From assembly GCA_050305135.1 (NCBI GenBank), contig JBNLET010000180.1, positions 1-12,392 of the forward strand: 12,392 nucleotides of DNA, in the 5' to 3' direction. This document shows positions 6,445 to 12,392 of the stretch, piece after piece. Position 1 is the first letter of the stretch; every line of letters begins with the position of its first letter. The position numbers and the translations under genes were made by a program. The notes under the pieces were generated by a model, which was given only the letters and a program-made list of their open reading frames with translations, was not told where the DNA came from and did no database searches. Source of the DNA: Cognatazoarcus sp050305135. GTDB taxonomy: Bacteria; Pseudomonadota; Gammaproteobacteria; Burkholderiales; Rhodocyclaceae.

Positions 6445-7061
6445 GCCAGGCCAGCCACGAAAGCGTCGGCTGGCCGCCCTACCTGGACGGTCTGCCCGGC
6501 GTCGACCGGGTCGGGCGGCGTTTTCGTGCCGGTGCCGGGGTCTCGGCGTTCCGCACCGCCAACGTCTTTCGCAATGCCGGCATCTTCATCGGCGACGATG
6601 TGATGCTGTTCGACCGGGTGCGGCTGCTGCTGGGCGACGCCGACACCCGACTCGAGATCGGCAGTCGGGTCGTCGTCAATGTCGACGCCTACCTGTCGGG
6701 CGAGGGCGGGCTGCAGATCGGCGACGACGTGCTGATCGGCGCGCGCGCGATGCTGCTGTCCGCCGGTCACGGCATCGACGGCGGCGCTCTGGAGATCTCG
6801 CGCAATCCCATCGTCGGCGCGCCGATACGGATCGGCAGGGGGGCCTGGATCGGTGCCGGCGCGATCGTGCTGCCCGGCGTCACGGTGGGCGAGGGCGCGG
6901 TCATCGGCGCCGGCAGCGTCGTCACCCGCGACGTGCCCGTGCTGGCCATTGCGGTTGGCAATCCGGCACGCGCGATACGGCGACGGCGCCTCGGTGACGA
7001 GCAAGCCGAGCGGCCGCAAGGCTGGCTGGCGCGGCTGCTGCGCAGGATGGCGGTGCGATGA
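6441..7061 (+). CDS. Left-handed beta-helix (hexapeptide) O-acyltransferase
   Basis: This is a predicted cytoplasmic acetyltransferase of the WbbJ/Maa/LacA type, likely to acetylate a sugar of the exported polysaccharide. The GTG at 6441 overlaps the wzt stop by 4 nt (GTGA), which fixes the start and gives 206 residues; the open frame extends further upstream but only inside wzt. The first 45 residues are not repetitive. Imperfect hexapeptide repeats follow (IFIGDDVML, LEIGSRVVVN, LQIGDDVLIG), then the loop LLSAGHGID with the presumed catalytic His110, then IRIGRGAWIGAGAIVLPGVTVGEGAVIG and the closing GNPARAIRRRR. The C-terminus is arginine-rich (LARLLRRMAVR) and may touch membrane or nucleic acid. 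The substrate is unknown. It could decorate repeat units or the terminal sugar. The ATG of the methyltransferase overlaps its stop as ATGA. Confidence 0.92.
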   Translation: MSQASHESVGWPPYLDGLPGVDRVGRRFRAGAGVSAFRTANVFRNAGIFIGDDVMLFDRVRLLLGDADTRLEIGSRVVVNVDAYLSGEGGLQIGDDVLIGARAMLLSAGHGIDGGALEISRNPIVGAPIRIGRGAWIGAGAIVLPGVTVGEGAVIGAGSVVTRDVPVLAIAVGNPARAIRRRRLGDEQAERPQGWLARLLRRMAVR

Positions 7062-8302
7062 GCGCGGGCTTCGGCAGCACGGTGTACGTCGGCCGCCCGG
7101 AGGGCTTCTCCGCCTCCGGCTGCGACGATGCGTTCCTGCTCGATTTCGCACCGGATCTCGCACCGGGCGAGATCCGCGAAGCCTGCATCGACGACCGTTC
7201 CTGCCTGTGGATCGCCGAGCGCTGGCGCGGCATCGGCGACGACTTCGGCCAGCAGTTGCTCAACCGTCGTTTTGCGACGCGGCTGCTGGCGGGCGTCCCG
7301 TCCCGCGTGCTGCTTGCCGAAGTGTATGGCGCCACGCTCGATCTGGCGAAACTGGCGGCCCTGTTCGGCGTCGAGGTCAGGCTCGGCCCTGCCGCGCTGG
7401 CACCGCAAGGCGAGCGGGCGTCGCGCTGGCTCGAGCAGGTGCGCCGGCTATGCGCACAAGGTGGTGGCGGTGAGGGCGTCACGGCCGGCTACGAGAGCTA
7501 TGCCTTCAGCCAGCGCGACCATGCACTGCTCTATCAGATGCAGCGCCCGCTGGTGAGACATTTCAAGGGATGTTCGACGGTGCTCGACGTCGGCTGCGGC
7601 ACCGGCCTGTTCCTGGAAGCGCTGGAGCGCGCCGGCCATCGGCCCACCGGCGTCGAGCGCAATGCGCTGTCGGCGCGCTACGCGCAGGCGCTGGGGCACG
7701 AGGTGATCGAGTCGGGCGCCTTCGAATTCCTGGCGGATAGCGGGCGGTGCTTCGATGGCGTGTATTGTTCGCACTTCGTCGAACACCTGCCGATCGAAGC
7801 GGTCGAGCGGCTCATCGCCTTGGTGGCCGGCACGATCGCGCCCGGCGGCTGCGCGGTGTTCACGTTCCCGGATCCGGAGTCGATCCGCAGCCAGTTGCTC
7901 GGTTTCTGGCGCGATCCGGAGCATGTGCGCTTCTACCATCCCGACCTGATCGAAATGATTTGTTCGATGCACGGCCTGCAGTGCGAATACCACTCGCAGC
8001 GCGTGCCGGGGCGCCGGATCGTGTCGTTCGCGATGGAAGCACCGCTGTTCGACCCTCCCGGGAACGAGGCGGAGGAGTCGGGCGAGCCGCCCGCCGGCCT
8101 TGCCGACAAACTGTTCGGCTGGTTCGGCGCCGGCCACCGCTTGCGTGCCCTCGAGCAGCGGGTCGCGGCACTGAGCCGCGAGAACGAGCGCGCAAAGCGC
8201 CGCGAGGCCGAACTGGAAAGCGCCGTGCGCAAGCTGTGGGAGGTCAATCAGACCTGGGCGTGGGAAGACAACGCAGTTCTGCGCATGCGCAAGGCGCCCT
8301 GA
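7058..8302 (+). CDS. SAM-dependent methyltransferase with C-terminal coiled coil, candidate chain-capping enzyme
   Basis: This is a three-part protein of 414 residues. Residues 1-140 form an N-terminal region I do not recognise. Residues about 145-330 are a class I (Rossmann) methyltransferase: SAM-binding VLDVGCGTG (175-183), acidic TGVE (197-200), FDGVYCSHFVEHLP (232-245), APGG (261-264), and the WRDPEHVRFYHPDLIEMI block (284-301) seen in many polysaccharide-locus methyltransferases. Residues about 359-397 form a strongly charged amphipathic helix (RLRALEQRVAALSRENERAK and onward) that reads as a coiled coil of about five heptads. It is last in the operon, with ATGA coupling to the acyltransferase. 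A methyltransferase followed by a coiled coil, next to a Wzt with a binding domain, recalls WbdD of E. coli O8/O9a, which caps the O-chain and sets its length; however, WbdD has a kinase domain and none is seen here. Function is inferred. Confidence 0.88.
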   Translation: MSAGFGSTVYVGRPEGFSASGCDDAFLLDFAPDLAPGEIREACIDDRSCLWIAERWRGIGDDFGQQLLNRRFATRLLAGVPSRVLLAEVYGATLDLAKLAALFGVEVRLGPAALAPQGERASRWLEQVRRLCAQGGGGEGVTAGYESYAFSQRDHALLYQMQRPLVRHFKGCSTVLDVGCGTGLFLEALERAGHRPTGVERNALSARYAQALGHEVIESGAFEFLADSGRCFDGVYCSHFVEHLPIEAVERLIALVAGTIAPGGCAVFTFPDPESIRSQLLGFWRDPEHVRFYHPDLIEMICSMHGLQCEYHSQRVPGRRIVSFAMEAPLFDPPGNEAEESGEPPAGLADKLFGWFGAGHRLRALEQRVAALSRENERAKRREAELESAVRKLWEVNQTWAWEDNAVLRMRKAP

Positions 8303-8326
8303 ATCGGCTGTCCCAAGGTGCGTCCG

Positions 8327-8342
8327 GCGCCGGCCCCGGCGC
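8327..8342. terminator. GC-rich hairpin between convergent genes, possible weak bidirectional terminator
   Basis: GCGCCGG (8327-8333) pairs with CCGGCGC (8336-8342) with only two bases between, giving a stem of about 5-7 bp. It lies in the 44-bp gap between the convergent methyltransferase and acyltransferase genes, where a two-way terminator is expected. There is no T-run on either side, and GC-rich palindromes are common in this DNA, so support is weak. Confidence 0.25.
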
Positions 8343-8346
8343 GAAC

Positions 8347-9297
8347 TCAGCTGCGCTCCGTGGACTCGACTGGCGCGGCGGGCTGGATCTGCTGCGCCTC
8401 GAACGCCCGCAGCGGCTGCGGCCACGACCAGGCGTGCCAGGGGGCGCTGTCCGCCTCGATGGCTGCGCGGAAGAAGTCGCAAACTTCGTTGAACGGATCA
8501 TTGCTGCTGCCTTCGACGCAGCGACACACCAGTTGCAGACGCCCGCCCGCGGCAAGTTCGCGCACGTAGAAGGCCAGGATCGGCACCTGCCTTTGTCGGG
8601 CCAACGCCACCAGTCCGCTCGGCAGGCTGATTTCGCGCCCGAGCCAGCGGCTCCGCCGCCGGTACTTGGGCGAGACTTCGGGCACGTCGAGCATGCCGAC
8701 GATCGACTGCCCGCTTGCCAGCAGTTCGTCCAACTGGCGGAACGCGTCGCTGGCGTAGGTGATCGAGGCGCTGCCGAGGCGCGAGGCGATGAAGTTCCTG
8801 GCGCTCTCGAACAGGAACTGGAGCGGTCGGCCGGGATAGTCGCCGCGACGCATCGGAACCGACAGAAAGCTGGCCCGGATACCGAGCGACTTCAATTTCC
8901 TGAAGCTCCACAGGCCGGGTCCGTAGTGCAGCGTGATGCCGACGAAGGGTGCCGGCGGGATCGCATCGCCGGTGAGCTCCAGCATGTGCGTCAAACCGCC
9001 GCCGGAACTGGCCCAGGCCCGCAATGCGTCGCTGCGGTCACGCAGTTCGAGGCGCCGGTGCCGGTCGAGCCAAGCCTCGTCCGGCGCGCTGCCGGTCCAC
9101 GCTGCGTAGGCCGACTTCGCCAGGCTGCGGGGGCTTTCGAACCACCAGTCGCGCCGCGCAAGCGTCGCGTGCAGCCGGTGCGCCAGCGGCGCCGGCAGCA
9201 GTGCCCCGACGAGCGGGGTCAGGATCAGTACCACCAGATCGCGCAGATTGCGCCTTAGCGCGGCGCCGGGCGGCAGGCTAGCGCGGCCAGAGCTCAA
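8347..9297 (-). CDS. LpxL/HtrB-like acyltransferase homologue with altered HX4D motif
   Basis: The product resembles the lysophospholipid/lipid A late acyltransferase superfamily. It has an N-terminal hydrophobic segment (LRDLVVLILTPLVGALL), GITLHYGPGLWSFRKLKSLGI at the expected motif I place, IASRLGSASITYASDAFRQLDELLASGQSIVGMLD, LGREISLPSGLVALARQRQVPILAFYV, and a tail ending VESTERS. In LpxL the motif is His-X4-Glu/Asp. Here five residues after the His (about residue 124 from the chosen start) there is Leu, not an acid, so catalysis may be lost or changed. The frame opens at 9408, but that lies deep inside the upstream methyltransferase. The TTG at 9297 (20-nt overlap, 316 residues) is preferred because it keeps the hydrophobic segment; the start is uncertain. 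It is last in the - strand operon. It may acylate a glycolipid or be a non-catalytic relative. Confidence 0.75.
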   Translation of the reverse strand: MSSGRASLPPGAALRRNLRDLVVLILTPLVGALLPAPLAHRLHATLARRDWWFESPRSLAKSAYAAWTGSAPDEAWLDRHRRLELRDRSDALRAWASSGGGLTHMLELTGDAIPPAPFVGITLHYGPGLWSFRKLKSLGIRASFLSVPMRRGDYPGRPLQFLFESARNFIASRLGSASITYASDAFRQLDELLASGQSIVGMLDVPEVSPKYRRRSRWLGREISLPSGLVALARQRQVPILAFYVRELAAGGRLQLVCRCVEGSSNDPFNEVCDFFRAAIEADSAPWHAWSWPQPLRAFEAQQIQPAAPVESTERS

Positions 9298-9823
9298 GAT
9301 AGATGCTCGCGCTCTCGTGCGGCTTGCGCAGGTCCAGGTCGCGGAACTCTGGGCGCGAGGACTCGCGGTAATCCACTTCCCGTACCTCGAAGCCGGCCGG
9401 CTCGGCAATCGCCTTGAAGGTCTCCAGGTCGTACATGAACGGGCCGACCAGGCGAAAGCCCCGGTTGATGACCTCGCCCGGTGTGGCCAGCGTCAGCGGC
9501 AAGCCGACGTGCTTCTGCCAGGTCTCGACCAGCCACTGCGGATCATCGAAGTAGGCCTTGAGAAACTTGCGCAGGTTCGGCATCAGCACCCGCACTGCGC
9601 CGCCCGGCGCGAGCACTCGCCGACACTCGCGCAGGAATTCGGCGCAGGCTTCGAGTGGGATCTGCGTTACCACCTCCTCGCACAGGATCAGCTCGACACC
9701 ACCGTCCGGAAACGGTAGCGGCTTGGTGATGTCGGCCAGGATGTCCGGCGTGCAGGCCGGGTCGATGTCGAGGCGTGTCCAGCCGGGCAGATGGCGGTCG
9801 CCGGATCCGATACTCAGTTTCAT
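9278..9823 (-). CDS. Small SAM-dependent methyltransferase
   Basis: This 181-residue class I methyltransferase probably acts on a sugar or glycolipid in the cytoplasm. It begins directly with the SAM-binding segment MKLSIGSGDRHLPGWTRLDID, where the GxGxx loop and the acidic LDID form the cofactor pocket. PFPDGGVELILCEEVVTQIP (strand 4 region) and ECRRVLAPGGAVRVLMPN (strand 5, Pro-Asn after the sheet) follow. The C-terminal part (FEVREVDYRESSRPEFRDLD...KPHESASIYLELWPR) fits the short 'predicted SAM-dependent methyltransferase' group common in O-antigen loci. A GTG at 9829 is in frame, but the ATG at 9823 is preferred because the minus strand reads GAAGGTGAGCATG, with AAGG 5 nt before it. The gene lies 43 bp after the HAD-type gene and overlaps the acyltransferase gene, so all are probably one transcript. 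Confidence 0.87.
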   Translation of the reverse strand: MKLSIGSGDRHLPGWTRLDIDPACTPDILADITKPLPFPDGGVELILCEEVVTQIPLEACAEFLRECRRVLAPGGAVRVLMPNLRKFLKAYFDDPQWLVETWQKHVGLPLTLATPGEVINRGFRLVGPFMYDLETFKAIAEPAGFEVREVDYRESSRPEFRDLDLRKPHESASIYLELWPR

Positions 9824-9866
9824 GCTCACCTTCGTGTCAATGGGTTGGTCGGCGCGGGGCTGGAGA

Positions 9867-11921
9867 TCACCGCCCGCGCCAGCGGCGGCGCAGGCGTATC
9901 AGCGCCTTTGCCATGCGGCCCGCCGCCATTGCGCCGACCAGCGCCAGTCGGTGGAGGAAGGACAGGTCGCGGCGCTGCCACAGGCCGGCCTGCCATTGCG
10001 TCTGCTTGACGAACTGGATCAGCTCGAACCGCGCACGATGATCGAAGAAGGCGCGAATCATCAATCCGATCGACGGCACCGCGCTCTTGTCCACGAAGTG
10101 GCCGACGCCGAACACCTCGTTGTGGCTCAGGGCCGCATAGGCGGCCGAAAACTCCTGCGGCGAGCGGCTGATCAGCGTGTCCCAGATCTCGCAGGCGTGG
10201 CCGCGCAGCTCGGAAGAGAGGATCGCGTGGCTGTCGGCGTAGCGGCCCCAATGCTCGGCGGCCAGCAGCACGCCCTGCTGGAAGTGGTGGACGAAACTGT
10301 CGTGCACGCGGTTTTCGGCCTCGTCCACATTCCTGATCGCCTCGATGCGGCCGTCGTCGTCGCGCCGCCGGTAGCCCTCGGTGCTGCCGTTCGGCGAATT
10401 GCACAGCATCTCGATCGGGCTCACCGCGTCGAGGAAATGGGCGTTGTGCTGCTCGTGGTTGAGATCCGGCCCAAAGGCCGACTTGCGGCAATTGGCCGGC
10501 TGCGGGTTGAGGAAGCGGGCCAGCGCCAAGTAGCAGCCCGACATCTGCACGCGCGGGCACAGCAGCGCCAGGTTGTCCTGGATCGTGCCGCGCCAGCCGA
10601 TGTCGACGATGCCGACCCGCGCCACCGAATCGTCCAGGCCGTGCTGCGCCAGGTAGGCGGACAACAGCGCGCGGTCGGCATCGATGCGCGCCTGCAGCAG
10701 CGCGCGGAAGTCCGGGTCGGCAAACATCGCCTGCACGCGCGCATCCTTCCACGGATAGACCACCGGCTCGGCGTGGCTGATGCCGTGTTTCGCGCACAGG
10801 CCCGCGAGTTCCGCCTCGTCGAGACGCAGCGACTTGCCCATGGCCTGCATCGACTGCGTCGCGTACAGGTTCCACAGCCGCATCATCTCGTTCGTGCTCA
10901 CGTCCTGCAGCGAGGCGCAGAAGGTCGCCAGCCGGCTGACCTCGAGCAGGTCGGAGGGCGGCAGCTCGCAGCCCGCCAGACGGCCGTCGGTGAAGACGCG
11001 CTGGTAGACCTGGCGGAAGAACTCGCCTTCGCGGGTCAGGAAGTAGAGCCGCTCGAGATCGTCGCGCACGGCCTGCTCGGCGATGAAGATCGCGTAGCCG
11101 ACCAGCAGCGGCGCGCAGCGCGTGCCGAGCAGGAAGGCGCTGCGCGCCGGATCGGCCAACTGCGCCGCGGCCGCTTCGGCCGCGCGGCAGATTTCGCCGT
11201 CGATGTGGTTCAGCAGCGTGCCGCGGTCCGGGTACAGGCGCTCCCGCTGCTGCCGTTCGGCGTGCGCGTCCGTCGGCAGGAAATGCACCGCCCGGATGCC
11301 CAGCCGGCTCGGCATGTCGTGGTCCGAATGGCGGTTGTCGCCGAGGTGGACGTGGTCCGCCGGCGCCACGCCGGTCTGCTCGTGCACGTGCCTGAACAAG
11401 CGGCCCGAGCGCTTGTTCAGCCCGACGTCGCAGGAGCTGATGCCTTCCGGCGCCAGGTCGGCCAGGCCATGGTGGTCGAGCAGTTCCTCGATCAGCCCGG
11501 CCGGCATGTAGAAGTCGGACAGGAACAGGCTGCGCTCGGCCGGAAACTCGGCCAGCGCTTCGCGGCAGTGCGGATCGGCGAAGGTGTTGGCCTTCTCGAT
11601 CGCCAGCTCGGCAGCGACGAGTTCGCCTGCCAGCGCCTGCCGCTCGCCTTCCGCCAAGCCCGAGGCGCGCGCCAGCAGCTCGCTCAACACCTGTTCGAGC
11701 CGGTATTCGTCGTCGCCGCCGCCGCTGGCCGCCTGGCGTGCCAGTTCGCCCTCGATCAGGCAGCGTTCGCGCAGTAGTCGCCACGGTTCGCGCCAGTCTT
11801 CGACGAGCACGCCTTCATGCCGCAGCACCAGGTGGCGGGCGGCGGTCAGCTTGATCAGGTCCGGGTGGCACTTGCGGCGCAGCAGCGTGTCCCAGACGTC
11901 GAGGGTCCTGAGGCGGTACAC
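9867..11921 (-). CDS. HAD-superfamily protein with large C-terminal domain of unknown function (COG5610-like)
   Basis: This 684-residue two-part protein resembles a HAD-type group often found beside glycosyltransferases; the COG5610 assignment is from memory. The N-terminal third is a HAD hydrolase: motif I LDVWDTLL (presumed nucleophile Asp8, Thr12), an all-helical cap at about 20-125, motif II LFLSDFYMP (Ser135), motif III Lys170 (GLNKRSG) and motif IV HLGDNRHSDHD (Asp195, Asp200). At the +2 position of motif I, where phosphatases carry the general acid Asp, there is Trp10, as haloacid dehalogenases have Tyr. The rest (about 250-684) is a domain I do not recognise, with YFLTREGEFFRQVYQRV (293-309) and VGIVDIGWRGTIQDN (436-450). 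It ends with a basic tail (LIRLRRRWRGR). The GTG at 11921 is the first possible start, because an in-frame stop lies just upstream, and it keeps motif I at the N-terminus. It follows the glycosyltransferase stop by 3 nt. The substrate is unknown. Confidence 0.85.
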   Translation of the reverse strand: MYRLRTLDVWDTLLRRKCHPDLIKLTAARHLVLRHEGVLVEDWREPWRLLRERCLIEGELARQAASGGGDDEYRLEQVLSELLARASGLAEGERQALAGELVAAELAIEKANTFADPHCREALAEFPAERSLFLSDFYMPAGLIEELLDHHGLADLAPEGISSCDVGLNKRSGRLFRHVHEQTGVAPADHVHLGDNRHSDHDMPSRLGIRAVHFLPTDAHAERQQRERLYPDRGTLLNHIDGEICRAAEAAAAQLADPARSAFLLGTRCAPLLVGYAIFIAEQAVRDDLERLYFLTREGEFFRQVYQRVFTDGRLAGCELPPSDLLEVSRLATFCASLQDVSTNEMMRLWNLYATQSMQAMGKSLRLDEAELAGLCAKHGISHAEPVVYPWKDARVQAMFADPDFRALLQARIDADRALLSAYLAQHGLDDSVARVGIVDIGWRGTIQDNLALLCPRVQMSGCYLALARFLNPQPANCRKSAFGPDLNHEQHNAHFLDAVSPIEMLCNSPNGSTEGYRRRDDDGRIEAIRNVDEAENRVHDSFVHHFQQGVLLAAEHWGRYADSHAILSSELRGHACEIWDTLISRSPQEFSAAYAALSHNEVFGVGHFVDKSAVPSIGLMIRAFFDHRARFELIQFVKQTQWQAGLWQRRDLSFLHRLALVGAMAAGRMAKALIRLRRRWRGR

Positions 11922-11924
11922 GGT

Positions 11925-12392
11925 CTAGCGGTAGTCGAGCATGCGCCGCACCTTGCGCGCGCCCCAGCCGAGCACGCGCCTGACGGTCGGCGGCAGGCTG
12001 TTCACATAGGCGTTGGGTGGCGAGATCAGGCGCTGCTGGATGTTCGGCGGCAGCTTGCCGACGTAGTGGTGGGAGGTCTCCGGCGGCGCATCGTACATCC
12101 TTGCCACGCTGCCGAGCGCGGGCAGGCGGCCTGCCAGCACGTTCTCGGCTGCGCTGCAGAACTGCTCGGTCTCGTGCTGCAGCGCCCGCCCGGCCATGAA
12201 GGCCGCCCCCGCCTCGCCCATCGAGCACGCCAGCGCGGGCGCATCGAGCAGGCGCAGGAGGCTCTCGGCGAGGCACTCGGGCGTCTGGTGGCTGAGCTTC
12301 ACGGCCGACTGCGGGAAGTCGTACAAGGTGTTCTCGCGCCACATCTCGACCACCGGCAGGCCGGCGGCCATCATCTCGAACGGGATCCGCGA
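11925..12392 (-). CDS. Glycosyltransferase (GT4-like), C-terminal fragment, 5' end outside window
   Basis: The frame is open to the right edge of the window, so only the last 155 residues are visible. They begin SRIPFEMMAAGLPVVEMW. This is the hallmark of the nucleotide-sugar-binding domain of GT-B fold (family 4-like) glycosyltransferases, with the Glu of the EX7E-type site in PFEMMAAGLPVVE. Then come YDFPQSAVKLSHQTPECLAES and LLRLLDAPALACSMGEAGAAF, the usual closing helices. A C-terminal extension of about 60 residues (MYDAPPETSHHYVGKLPPN... RRVLGWGARKVRRMLDYR) ends in a basic amphipathic helix that may contact the inner membrane. It probably adds a sugar to the cell-surface polysaccharide. 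Donor and linkage cannot be told from this part. It is the most upstream visible gene of the - strand operon, with the HAD-type gene 3 nt downstream. WsaF-type rhamnosyltransferases are one possible relative. Confidence 0.85.
   Translation of the reverse strand, partial: SRIPFEMMAAGLPVVEMWRENTLYDFPQSAVKLSHQTPECLAESLLRLLDAPALACSMGEAGAAFMAGRALQHETEQFCSAAENVLAGRLPALGSVARMYDAPPETSHHYVGKLPPNIQQRLISPPNAYVNSLPPTVRRVLGWGARKVRRMLDYR

Noticed and set aside
7747..9258. Long + strand frame crossing the methyltransferase end and the acyltransferase homologue
   Set aside because: It is shifted relative to the methyltransferase and antisense to the acyltransferase homologue, is Arg/Pro/Ala-rich, and has no recognisable domain.
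9298..9408. Longer acyltransferase-homologue start at 9408
   Set aside because: It would overlap the methyltransferase by 131 nt, and the added residues (Ser/Thr/Arg-rich) do not look like the family N-terminus.
9558..11777. Long + strand open frame (739 codons) opposite the HAD-type and methyltransferase genes
   Set aside because: The composition (many Arg, Ala, Gln, Val) is typical of GC-rich antisense, no domain is visible, and the - strand frames carry clear motifs and coupled starts.
9826..11784. Second - strand frame (652 codons) overlapping the HAD-type gene
   Set aside because: It is a shifted frame of the HAD-type gene with Arg/Ala/Gly low-complexity protein and no motifs.
1..12392. 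CRISPR arrays, tRNA/rRNA genes, insertion sequences, defence systems
   Set aside because: I saw no spaced direct repeats, cloverleaf-like segments, transposase motifs or terminal inverted repeats on reading both strands.

Overview
The window looks like chromosomal DNA from a high-GC, Gram-negative proteobacterium. A beta- or gammaproteobacterium is most likely, but I cannot place it to genus. The reasons are outer-membrane machinery (a secretin, a lipoprotein, a Wzm/Wzt O-polysaccharide exporter), strongly GC-ending codons, and GTG/TTG starts with tightly packed operons. The window holds eleven genes, two of them cut by its edges, and no RNA genes, insertion sequences or CRISPR arrays that I can see.

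Layout. From 1 to about 3400 is an envelope/secretion block on the + strand: the C-terminal end of a type II secretion secretin (gspD-like), a small lipoprotein, and a 599-residue secreted surface protein. The surface protein has an excellent ribosome binding site, a long leader, strongly biased codons and a textbook intrinsic terminator, all pointing to high expression. From 3404 to 8302 (+ strand) come an exported parvulin-type prolyl isomerase and then a compact four-gene export/modification operon: Wzm-like permease, Wzt-like ATPase with a C-terminal sugar-binding domain, hexapeptide acyltransferase, and a methyltransferase with a C-terminal coiled coil. The junctions in this operon are a 3-nt gap and two 4-nt overlaps.

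From 8347 to the right edge, four genes lie on the - strand and converge on the first block: a glycosyltransferase (only its C-terminus is in the window), a large HAD-type protein with a C-terminal domain of unknown function, a small SAM methyltransferase, and an LpxL-like acyltransferase that appears to lack the usual catalytic acid. This side looks like polysaccharide or glycolipid assembly and modification.

How the parts may work together (inference). The ABC exporter probably moves a completed O-polysaccharide to the periplasm. Wzt's extra domain would recognise a modified non-reducing end, and the methyltransferase/coiled-coil protein or the acyltransferase next door is the best candidate for making that end group. 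The surface protein, the secretin and the isomerase suggest a secreted S-layer-like coat whose export or folding uses those neighbours and which may sit on the polysaccharide. The most interesting parts are the uncharacterised surface protein, the kinase-less candidate chain-capping enzyme, and the acyltransferase homologue with an altered HX4D motif.
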